Positions 57,067 through 64,000 of a stretch of DNA of 64,000 bases are shown here, in pieces. Every line of letters begins with the position of its first letter. Position 1 is the first letter of the stretch. The stretch lies in NCBI RefSeq assembly GCF_014196125.1, contig NZ_JACIDA010000001.1:496001-560000 (forward strand). Direction: 5' to 3'. The notes beneath the pieces were generated by a model. The model was not told the DNA's origin, ran no database searches, and worked only from the letters and a program-made list of their open reading frames with translations. A program made the position numbers and the translations under genes. The stretch is from Brevundimonas mediterranea. GTDB lineage: Bacteria; Pseudomonadota; Alphaproteobacteria; Caulobacterales; Caulobacteraceae.

Positions 57067-58878
57067 ATGGCGGACGACGGCGGCTTCAAGATCGACACTG
57101 CATTTCTGGGCGTGACCCAGTCCCTGTCCGGCCGGGCCTGGCGTCAACGCCCGGCCGAGGCTGCGACCATCCGCGCCCACATGCAGGGGCTGGGCGTGGA
57201 AGAGCCGCTGGCGCGGGCCCTGGCCTCGCGCGGCGTGCGGGCGGATCAGGGGGCCGACTTCCTGACCCCGACCCTGCGCGCCCTGTTCCCCGATCCCTCC
57301 AGCTTCATGGACATGGACGCCGCCGCCGAGGCCTTGCTGGATGCGTTCCAGGCCAAGTCTCAGGTTCACATCTTCGCCGACTATGATGTGGACGGCGCCT
57401 CCAGCGCGGCCCTGCTGGTGCGCTGGTTCCGGGCCATGGGGGCGGACCTGCCCATCTATGTCCCCAACCGGCTGACCGAAGGCTATGGCCCCAGCGCCAA
57501 GGCCTTCGACACCCTGAAGGCCGCCGGCGCCGACCTGGTGGTGACGGTCGATTGCGGGGCGGCGGCGAACGAGGCCCTGGCCCATGCGGCGGCCATCGAT
57601 CTGAAGATCGTCGTCATCGACCACCATCTGATGCGCAGCGAACCGCCCAAGGCGCTGGCGGTCGTCAACCCGAACCGGCCCGGCTGCAACTCGGGGCAAG
57701 GCAATCTGGCGGCGGCGGGCGTGGTCTTTGTTCTACTGGCCGCTTTGAACCGCGAGGCGCGTCGGCGCGGCCTGTTCGAAGACCGGCCCGAGCCCGATAT
57801 TCGCCAGTGGCTGGATCTGGCCGCCCTGGGCGCCATCTGCGACGTCACGGCCCTGACCGGGTTCAACCGCGCCCTGACGGGGTTGGGGCTGAAGGTCATG
57901 AGCGACTGGAAGAACCCCGGCCTGCGCGCCCTGCTGGCCGCCGCCGGCGCCGAACAAGGGCCGGCCAAGAGCAACCACGCCGGCTTTATACTGGGGCCAC
58001 GCATCAACGCCGGCGGGCGGATCGGCCGATCGGACCTGGGCGCGCGGCTGTTGTCGACCGACGATCCCGCCGAGGCCCAGGCCCTGGCGCTGGAGCTGGA
58101 CGCCCTGAACCTGTCGCGCCGCGAAGTCGAACGCGCCGTGACGGAGGCCGCCGTCCGCCGCGTCGAGGCGACCGGCGCCCACGCCGACGAGACGGCCCTG
58201 GTGGTCGTGGCGGGCGAGGACTGGCACCCCGGCGTGGTCGGCATCGTCGCCGGGCGCCTGCGCGAACGCTGGCGCAAGCCGGTGATCGTCATCGGGCTGG
58301 ATCCGGTGACGGGTCTGGGCAAGGGGTCGGGCCGGTCGCAGCCGGGCATGAACCTGGGCCGCGCCATTCAGGCGGCGTGGGAGGCGGGGATCCTGCTGGC
58401 TGGGGGCGGGCACGCCATGGCGGCCGGTCTGACGATGGACGGCGCACGACTGGCCGAACTGACCGACTTCCTGAACGAGCGGCTGGCCGGCGAGCGGATC
58501 GAGGCGGTAGCGATGGATGCGCTGGAGATCGACGCCCTGATCGATCCCGGCGCAGCGACCCGGGCTTTGTTCGAATCGTTCGAGCAATTGGCCCCCTTCG
58601 GTCCCGCCAACCCCGAGCCGGTCTTCGCCCTGAACGGGGTGCAGGCCCGCGAACCGGTGCAGATGAACGGCGGCCATGTCCGCTGTCGCCTGGTCGGGCC
58701 GGACGGCGCCTCGGTGCGGGCCGTGGCCTGGCGATGTGCCGATCTGCCGACCGGCCAGGCGCTGCTGAGCGGGCAGGGGGGGCTGAATGTCGTCGGCCGT
58801 CTGAAGGCGGACGACTGGAACGGCCGTCGCGGCGTGCAGTTCGAGATCGAGGACGTCGCCGATCCTCGCAGGGTTTGA
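57067..58878 (+). CDS. recJ: Single-stranded-DNA-specific exonuclease RecJ
   Basis: A 5'-3' ssDNA exonuclease of 603 residues in recombination and mismatch repair. The DHH phosphoesterase motifs are visible: HIFADYDVDGASSAALLV, VVTVDCGAAANEALAHA, IVVIDHHLMRS and GAICDVTAL. DHHA1 shows LLAGGGHAMAAGLTM, and an OB domain follows (PFGPANPEPVF). ATG 57067 is used; an in-frame TTG at 57004 would add 21 residues overlapping the lipoprotein gene end. The tRNA-Glu gene follows after about 96 bases. Confidence 0.96.
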   Translation: MADDGGFKIDTAFLGVTQSLSGRAWRQRPAEAATIRAHMQGLGVEEPLARALASRGVRADQGADFLTPTLRALFPDPSSFMDMDAAAEALLDAFQAKSQVHIFADYDVDGASSAALLVRWFRAMGADLPIYVPNRLTEGYGPSAKAFDTLKAAGADLVVTVDCGAAANEALAHAAAIDLKIVVIDHHLMRSEPPKALAVVNPNRPGCNSGQGNLAAAGVVFVLLAALNREARRRGLFEDRPEPDIRQWLDLAALGAICDVTALTGFNRALTGLGLKVMSDWKNPGLRALLAAAGAEQGPAKSNHAGFILGPRINAGGRIGRSDLGARLLSTDDPAEAQALALELDALNLSRREVERAVTEAAVRRVEATGAHADETALVVVAGEDWHPGVVGIVAGRLRERWRKPVIVIGLDPVTGLGKGSGRSQPGMNLGRAIQAAWEAGILLAGGGHAMAAGLTMDGARLAELTDFLNERLAGERIEAVAMDALEIDALIDPGAATRALFESFEQLAPFGPANPEPVFALNGVQAREPVQMNGGHVRCRLVGPDGASVRAVAWRCADLPTGQALLSGQGGLNVVGRLKADDWNGRRGVQFEIEDVADPRRV

Positions 58879-58926
58879 GCGGCGCGGGCACGGCCCGGAC
58901 CGTCGCAAAAAACTCGAAATCCGCGC

Positions 58927-58955
58927 TTGCACCCGTCCGAGGGCGCGGCTATATC
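58927..58955 (+). promoter_or_regulatory. Promoter of tRNA-Glu
   Basis: TTGCAC at 58927-58932 and TATATC at 58950-58955 are 17 bases apart, and the tRNA begins 20 bases later. The match to a strong housekeeping promoter is good. Confidence 0.65.
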
Positions 58956-58974
58956 GCCGGCTCTCCCGCGCAGC

Positions 58975-59049
58975 GGTCCCTTCGTCTATCGGTTAGGACG
59001 TCAGGTTTTCAACCTGAAAAGAGGGGTTCGACTCCCCTAGGGACTGCCA
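58975..59049 (+). tRNA. tRNA-Glu (TTC)
   Basis: A 75-base cloverleaf with the anticodon TTC in the loop TTTTCAA, stem TCAGG/CCTGA, T-loop GTTCGAC and an encoded 3' CCA. The acceptor pairs 58975-58981 with 59039-59045; its first pair is G-U. Confidence 0.95.
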
Positions 59050-59110
59050 CGCGGGATGAATACGGGCCGTGCCGATAGGCCGCCCGAGCGGCGTTCGCCT
59101 CTTCATTTGA

Positions 59111-59848
<738 letters not shown>

Positions 59849-59870
59849 TCGGTCGCTCCAGGAGGGGCGC

Positions 59871-60350
59871 ATGATCGACGCGACGAGACGTTTTGTTATG
59901 GCCGGCCTGATGGCGCTCGCCGTCGTCGGATGCGCCGCGAAAGCGCCGGCCGGGCCGAATGGCGAGCCCCTGCAGAAGCTGGCCGTGGTGACGGCGTCCG
60001 GCGAGCACCCGTTCTGGGTCGAAATCGCCGACGAAGAGCCTGAACGTCAGCGGGGCCTGATGTTCCGCCCGCCGCTGGGCGATGATCGCGGCATGCTGTT
60101 CCAGTGGCCCGGAGAGGCGCCGCGGGAACAGAGCTTCTGGATGCGCAACACGCCCAGTTCTCTGGACATCCTCTATATCGATCCGAAAGGCCGGATCGTC
60201 TCGATCGCCTCCCACGCCACGCCCTTTTCCGAGGTTCCGATACCGTCGAACGGGGCCGCGAACGGCGTGCTGGAGCTTCGCGCGGGTCGCGCGGCCGAGA
60301 TCGGCGCCAAGCCCGGCGACAGGATTTTGCATCCTTATTTCAAGCCTTGA
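59871..60350 (+). CDS. DUF192 protein, probable lipoprotein
   Basis: A 159-residue exported protein. The leader [20 protein letters not shown] is followed by Cys21, a lipobox of type V-V-G-C. The DUF192 domain (residues 40-155) has [21 protein letters not shown] and [19 protein letters not shown], the family core with the conserved MRNT. Function is unknown, though the fold suggests binding of small molecules or metal. GGAGGGG is five bases upstream of the ATG. It follows the cold-shock gene by 22 bases. Confidence 0.87.
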   Translation: MIDATRRFVMAGLMALAVVGCAAKAPAGPNGEPLQKLAVVTASGEHPFWVEIADEEPERQRGLMFRPPLGDDRGMLFQWPGEAPREQSFWMRNTPSSLDILYIDPKGRIVSIASHATPFSEVPIPSNGAANGVLELRAGRAAEIGAKPGDRILHPYFKP

Positions 60351-60395
60351 TTGCGGATCGCGCGACGAAGTGCCAATAGAGCGCTCCGTTCGGTC

Positions 60396-60472
<77 letters not shown>

Positions 60473-60550
60473 ATGGACGGCCGCTGGATTCCGTGTCCCG
60501 CGCGCGTTATGGCAGGTCCTCTGGACCTGCCGATCACTAGGGATTTCGCC

Positions 60551-60856
60551 ATGCTCGCCCGCATCTACCGCCCAGCCAAGACCGCTATGCAGTCCGGCAA
60601 GGCCAAGAGCCGCGACTGGCGTCTGGAGTTCGAACCGGCCTCGGCCCGCACCCTTGATCCGCTCATGGGCTGGACCAGCTCGTCGGACATGAACGGTCAG
60701 GTGCGTCTCGCCTTTGATTCGAAGGAAGAAGCTGTCGCCTATGCCGAACGCCACGGCATTCCGTTCCGCCTGCACGAGCCGAACGAGGCCCCGACGATCC
60801 TGAAGGCCTACGCCGATAATTTCGCCCCCAATCGCAAACAGCCCTGGACGCACTGA
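60551..60856 (+). CDS. NADH dehydrogenase accessory subunit, NDUFS4-like (ETC complex I subunit)
   Basis: A 101-residue protein matching the mitochondrial NDUFS4 (18 kDa) family. That family is present in Alphaproteobacteria but absent from most bacteria, and stabilises the N-module of complex I. It has [20 protein letters not shown], then [19 protein letters not shown], and ends [14 protein letters not shown] 60551 follows AGGGA; upstream codons to 60473 overlap nothing else but lack support. It sits between tRNA-Pro and tRNA-Arg, well away from any nuo genes. Confidence 0.9.
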   Translation: MLARIYRPAKTAMQSGKAKSRDWRLEFEPASARTLDPLMGWTSSSDMNGQVRLAFDSKEEAVAYAERHGIPFRLHEPNEAPTILKAYADNFAPNRKQPWTH

Positions 60857-60874
60857 CGCCCGGCTCGCTGCCGA

Positions 60875-60951
60875 GCGCCCTTAGCTCAACCGGATAGAGC
60901 ACCCGCCTTCTAAGCGGACGGTTGCAGGTTCGAGTCCTGCAGGGCGCGCCA
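60875..60951 (+). tRNA. tRNA-Arg (TCT)
   Basis: A 77-base cloverleaf. The acceptor GCGCCCT pairs with AGGGCGC, the anticodon loop TTCTAAG gives TCT (reads AGA), the T-loop is GTTCGAGTC, and CCA is encoded. Confidence 0.96.
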
Positions 60952-60982
60952 CCCTCGCGACGGCGCCGCTGAAAGCCACGCC

Positions 60983-61939
60983 ATGACCGAGTCAACATCT
61001 CTGAACCCCGGCGAGATTCGCGTCGCCGCCCTGTATCGGTTCGCCGCGATCAAGGACGTCGAGGCGGTGCAGGCGCTGCTGCACAGCGTGTGCGAAGCCG
61101 GCGCGGTCAAAGGCACGCTGCTGGTTGCGACCGAGGGGCTGAACGGCACGATCGCCGGTCCTGAAGCGGGTATTGAAGCGGTGCTGGCCGACATCCGCGC
61201 CATCCCGGGCTTCGCCGATCTGGAGGTCAAATACGCCTGGGCGGGCGACATGCCGTTTCTGCGACTGAAGGTCCGGATCAAGCGCGAGATCGTGACCATG
61301 GGCCAGCCGGACCTGGATCCGGCGCGACAGGCCGGAGTCTATGTCGCGCCTCAGGACTGGAACGCCCTGATCGCCGATCCGACCACCCTGGTGATCGACA
61401 CCCGCAACGACTACGAGGGCGAGATCGGCGCCTTCGAGCGGGCGGTGCAGCCGAACACCCGCAGCTTCCGCGATTTTCCCGACTGGTTCCGCACCGAAGG
61501 ACGCGCCCTGCTGGACCAGATGAAGCCGCAGCGCGTCGCCATGTACTGCACCGGCGGCATCCGCTGCGAGAAATCGACGGCCTTCCTGAAGGCCGAGGGA
61601 ATCGAGAACGTCCACCATCTGGAAGGCGGGATCCTGCGCTATCTGGAAGAGGTCGAACCGGCCGACAGCCTGTGGCGCGGCGACTGTTTCGTTTTCGACG
61701 AGCGGGTCTCGGTCGGTCATGGCCTGGTCCAAGGCGATCACACCCTGTGCCGGGGGTGCCGTATGCCCCTGGACGCCGAAGGCCGGGCGTCGCCCCATTT
61801 TATCGAGGGCGTCTGCTGCGAACGCTGCCGCGACACCCGCGACGACGCGCAGAGGCTGCGCTACGCCGAACGTCAGAGACAGATCGAGATCGCCCGTGTG
61901 CGTGGGACGGAACATCTGGGGCGACGCGAAGACGGGTGA
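60983..61939 (+). CDS. trhO: tRNA uridine(34) hydroxylase TrhO (rhodanese-like)
   Basis: A 318-residue protein. The N-terminal acylphosphatase-like fold (residues 1-95) contains TLLVATEGLNGTIAGPEAGI. A rhodanese domain (residues 130-225) has VIDTRNDYEGEIGAF and the active-site loop MYCTGGIRCEKSTAFL, and a C-terminal region carries clustered Cys (LCRGCRMPL, CCERCRD). TrhO uses O2 to make 5-hydroxyuridine at wobble position 34 of tRNAs. It sits next to a tRNA gene, 32 bases from tRNA-Arg, and is followed by a 147-base gap with no recognisable feature. Confidence 0.94.
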   Translation: MTESTSLNPGEIRVAALYRFAAIKDVEAVQALLHSVCEAGAVKGTLLVATEGLNGTIAGPEAGIEAVLADIRAIPGFADLEVKYAWAGDMPFLRLKVRIKREIVTMGQPDLDPARQAGVYVAPQDWNALIADPTTLVIDTRNDYEGEIGAFERAVQPNTRSFRDFPDWFRTEGRALLDQMKPQRVAMYCTGGIRCEKSTAFLKAEGIENVHHLEGGILRYLEEVEPADSLWRGDCFVFDERVSVGHGLVQGDHTLCRGCRMPLDAEGRASPHFIEGVCCERCRDTRDDAQRLRYAERQRQIEIARVRGTEHLGRREDG

Positions 61940-62086
61940 TCGTCAGGCCCAGGCGCGGCGATGAGGGAGAGAAGAGAACCGGTCAGGGCGTCGCCACGAA
62001 TGGGCGGTCTTTGCTAAACTCGCCGATTTTCAGGCCAAAACAGCGCTGGCGGCGAGATGTCTGATGCCGACAGTCTTAGCCCCGAG

Positions 62087-62161
62087 TGGCTCCGCGGGTA
62101 GGATTCGAACCTACGACCAGCCGATTAACAGTCGGCTGCTCTACCACTGAGCTACCGCGGA
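62087..62161 (-). tRNA. tRNA-Asn (GTT)
   Basis: A 75-base cloverleaf on the minus strand. The acceptor TCCGCGG pairs with CCGCGGA, the anticodon loop is CTGTTAA with GTT, the T-loop is GTTCGAATC, and CCA is encoded. Confidence 0.96.
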
Positions 62162-62223
62162 ACTGCTCGGGAGGCGGGCCTATAGCAGCGGCCATTCGAT
62201 TCGTGCAATGGGAAAAACGACGA

Positions 62224-63036
62224 ATGCGCACGATCTCGATCAATGACCCCGATGACGCCCGGATCTCCGGCTTTCGCGATATTCGCGAACGCGACCTGAC
62301 GGGCCGCGAGGGCCTGTTCGTGGCCGAAGGCGAGGTGGTGGTGCGGGTCTTGGCCTCGACCGCTTCACGATGCCGACCCCGCGCCCTGCTGCTGGCGGAG
62401 AAACGGGTCGCGGCCCTGAGCGACGTCATCGGGGCGCTTGCGCCGTCGGTTCCCGTCTATGTCGCCGGCCAGGCCGTTCTGGACCGGATCGCTGGATTTC
62501 CGCTGCACCGGGGCATCCTGGCTCTGGGTGAGAAGCCCGTAGCGCCGCCGCTTGAGCACCTGTTGGCGGCCGTCGCCGACGAGGATGTGTTCGTGATCGC
62601 CAGCGGCATCGGCAATCACGACAATATGGGCGGGGTGTTCCGCAATGCGGCGGCCTTCGGGGCGCGGGCCGTCTTGCTGGACGAGACCTGCTGCGACCCC
62701 TTCTATCGCAAGGCTATCCGGGTTTCGGTCGGGGCCGTGCTGCGGACCCCATTCACGGTCGGCGGATCGGCTGAGGATCTGGTGGCGGCGATGCAGACGG
62801 CGGGGGTGGAGGTGCTGGCCCTGACCCCGTCGGCGACGCTGAGGCTGGCGGACTACCGGCCCCATGGGGCCGTCGCCCTGATGGTGGGGGCGGAGGGGCC
62901 GGGTCTGCCCCGCGCGGTGATTGATCGGTGCCGCGCCGTCGGCGTGCCCATGGCGGGGGGTTTTGATTCGTTGAATGTCGCCGTGACCAGCGCCTTGGCG
63001 CTTCATCATGTGACCAGCGGACGGCCCGCAGGCTGA
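62224..63036 (+). CDS. TrmH-family RNA 2'-O-methyltransferase
   Basis: A SPOUT-class SAM-dependent methyltransferase of 270 residues that acts on rRNA or tRNA. Residues 1-110 form a substrate-binding domain with FVAEGEVVVRVLA. The knotted domain (residues 118-265) shows motif 1 NMGGVFRNAAAFG, motif 2 ALMVGAEGPGLP and motif 3 SLNVAVTSALALHH. Which nucleotide it modifies cannot be told. ATG 62224 is used; the open frame back to 62086 runs through tRNA-Asn. Confidence 0.92.
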   Translation: MRTISINDPDDARISGFRDIRERDLTGREGLFVAEGEVVVRVLASTASRCRPRALLLAEKRVAALSDVIGALAPSVPVYVAGQAVLDRIAGFPLHRGILALGEKPVAPPLEHLLAAVADEDVFVIASGIGNHDNMGGVFRNAAAFGARAVLLDETCCDPFYRKAIRVSVGAVLRTPFTVGGSAEDLVAAMQTAGVEVLALTPSATLRLADYRPHGAVALMVGAEGPGLPRAVIDRCRAVGVPMAGGFDSLNVAVTSALALHHVTSGRPAG

Positions 63037-63137
63037 CGCCAGCGTTCACCAGGATGTTAGAGTGTTAAGGTTTCGTACACCTTGCGCGGCGGCCGAAACT
63101 ATGGCGAACCTTGTTCTCGTTGGTGTGGGGGCGCGCA

Positions 63138-63254
63138 ATGAACATTCTGTATTTTCTGAACCGAAACGTTCGGGCGGCGATCTTCATCGCCGCCGGGGTC
63201 GCCGGTCTGGGCGCGGCGGGCCTGATCGGCTGGGTGACTGCGCCGATCAGCTGA
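63138..63254 (+). CDS. 38-residue single-helix membrane peptide
   Basis: A short open frame with GGGGG seven bases upstream of the ATG. The product has a polar start (MNILYFLNRNVRAA), then one membrane helix with a Gly/Ala-rich face (IFIAAGVAGLGAAGLIGWV) and a short tail. A strong hairpin terminator follows after 23 bases, supporting a real transcript. No family is recognised. Confidence 0.55.
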   Translation: MNILYFLNRNVRAAIFIAAGVAGLGAAGLIGWVTAPIS

Positions 63255-63277
63255 TCGTTCAGGGGCGATAGAGACGA

Positions 63278-63309
63278 AAAAGGCGCGGATCCCAGGATCC
63301 GCGCCTTTT
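63278..63309. terminator. Bidirectional terminator with 15-bp stem
   Basis: A stem of up to 15 pairs (63278-63292 with 63295-63309), with A-runs on one side and T-runs on the other, closes the short gene on the plus strand and the tRNA-Cys transcript on the minus strand. Confidence 0.92.
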
Positions 63310-63324
63310 GTTCGTTTGTCGCGA

Positions 63325-63398
63325 TGGAGGCCTGACCGGGAATCGAACCCGGGTGCAAGGATTTGCAGTCCTCTGCGTCACCACTCCGCCATCAGGCC
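63325..63398 (-). tRNA. tRNA-Cys (GCA)
   Basis: A 74-base cloverleaf on the minus strand. The acceptor GGCCTGA pairs with TCAGGCC, the anticodon loop is CTGCAAA with GCA, the T-loop is GTTCGATTC, and CCA is encoded. Confidence 0.95.
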
Positions 63399-63457
63399 GC
63401 TTTTTCCCCGATTTCTCGGGGGCGGTCATCGCGAGGGGCGTTCGCTATCAGATCGGA

Positions 63458-63486
63458 TTGTCCGCTGCAACGCGCGGAACTATAAG
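63458..63486 (+). promoter_or_regulatory. Promoter of the PCMT-family gene
   Basis: TTGTCC at 63458-63463 and TATAAG at 63481-63486 are 17 bases apart. The coding start lies 46 bases further on. Confidence 0.5.
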
Positions 63487-63531
63487 CGCGCAAGATTTCC
63501 TCCCTGACTATCGATTGAAAGCTGCCCAAAG

Positions 63532-64000
63532 ATGGATTTCACCGCCGAGCGCAAGGCCCTGGTCGACTCGCAGGTCCGCGTGAACGATGTGACCAATCAC
63601 GAGATCCACATGGCCATGATGGAGGTCCCGCGTGAACGTTACTGTGCGCCGGACCGCGTCTTCGCCGCCTATTCGGACGCTTCGGTCGAGATCGCGGGCG
63701 ACCGCAAGCTGATGCCGGCGCGCGACGTCTCCAAGCTGTTGCAGGCCGCCGATGCGCGGGAAGGGGAGAAGGCCCTGGCCATCGCCGCCCCCTACGCCGC
63801 TGCGGTGCTGGCGCGCATGGGCCTGACGGTCACGGCCCAGGAGGCGGACCGAGCCGTGTTCGACGTGGTGGGCGAGGCCCTGGCCGAAGACGGGGTGGCC
63901 ACGGCCGTGTCGCCCCTGGCGTCGCCGGTCGGCGAGAACTGGGACTTGATCGTCTGCGAGGGCGGTGTGGCGGCCCTGCCGGACGCCTGGGGCGAGGCCC
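63532..64000 (+). CDS. Protein-L-isoaspartate O-methyltransferase family protein (3' end missing)
   Basis: The first 156 residues, running off the window. DFTAERKALVDSQVRVNDVT is followed by MMEVPRERYCAPDRVFAAYSD, the N-terminal signature of the PCMT family, which repairs isoaspartyl residues using SAM. In active enzymes the next element is a Gly-rich SAM motif (GxGxGY). Here the equivalent segment reads ALAIAAPYAAAVLARMG, lacking those Gly, so SAM binding is doubtful. Related short PCMT-like proteins often precede a tolC-type gene in Caulobacterales, which would lie just beyond the end. Confidence 0.85.
   Translation, partial: MDFTAERKALVDSQVRVNDVTNHEIHMAMMEVPRERYCAPDRVFAAYSDASVEIAGDRKLMPARDVSKLLQAADAREGEKALAIAAPYAAAVLARMGLTVTAQEADRAVFDVVGEALAEDGVATAVSPLASPVGENWDLIVCEGGVAALPDAWGEA

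Noticed and set aside
56476..57699. Extension of the phaC frame by about 400 codons upstream
   Set aside because: It runs antisense through the lipoprotein gene and recJ; the ATG at 56475 has a good ribosome site.

Overview
The window is about 64 kb of dense, GC-rich chromosomal DNA. It looks like a member of the Alphaproteobacteria, most likely order Caulobacterales and a Brevundimonas-like genome. This rests on gene content and style: very short intergenic gaps, many 4-base ATGA/TTGA overlaps, a GS/PII pair in the order glnB-glnA, a double cold-shock-domain protein, an NDUFS4-like complex I subunit, a class I PHA synthase, and one perfect CtrA-type site (TTAA-N7-TTAAC). The species call is inference. 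No insertion sequence, prophage, integron or CRISPR array was seen.

Region by region. 1-10.1 kb: housekeeping and catabolic genes: a hydroxyisobutyrate-dehydrogenase-like fragment, a periplasmic-type oligopeptidase B, a trypsin-like protease, a long acyl-CoA dehydrogenase, cytochrome b561, the Sua5 tRNA t6A enzyme, a patatin, 3-hydroxybutyrate dehydrogenase and YaaA. 10.3-22.6 kb: a FAD-linked oxidase, parE, an O-antigen-ligase-like protein, cystathionine beta-lyase, an orphan amino-acid binding protein with a DAACS symporter, a sulfurtransferase, CFA synthase and photolyase. 22.6-28.7 kb: the Kdo/heptose set kdsA-hldE-hldD with a coupled DUF3089 protein, then an SPFH/NfeD pair. 28.7-36.1 kb: an MFS pump, rnhA, tatABC, a DUF6065 protein, glnB-glnA and nnrD.

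36.3-45.9 kb is the accessory part. It holds an MFS transporter and a complete archaic (Csu-like, spore-coat-U-domain) chaperone-usher pilus locus: two subunits, chaperone, usher and two-domain tip protein. An opposing orphan pilin-like gene and divergent AraC and LuxR-type regulators follow. The promoter region carries a perfect CtrA box and an 18-bp motif that recurs upstream of the LuxR-type gene. The usher reading frame has no signal peptide. 46-64 kb returns to core functions: a ZnuD-like TonB receptor behind a possible Zur operator, heme A synthase, PhoX, rplM-rpsI, argC, msrB, phaC with a basic AT-hook-like extension, recJ, a double-CSD protein, five tRNAs (Glu, Pro, Arg, Asn, Cys), trhO, an rRNA/tRNA methyltransferase and the start of a PCMT-family protein.

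Links across the window. phaC and 3-hydroxybutyrate dehydrogenase are two steps of the PHB cycle. tatABC would export oligopeptidase B, PhoX and perhaps MsrB, all of which carry twin-arginine-like leaders. kdsA/hldED and the ligase-like protein serve the outer-membrane surface. The most novel material is the regulation and architecture of the pilus locus, a Shine-Dalgarno-sequestering hairpin before the SPFH gene, and several proteins with altered active sites (DUF3089 without its nucleophile, PCMT with a degraded SAM motif).
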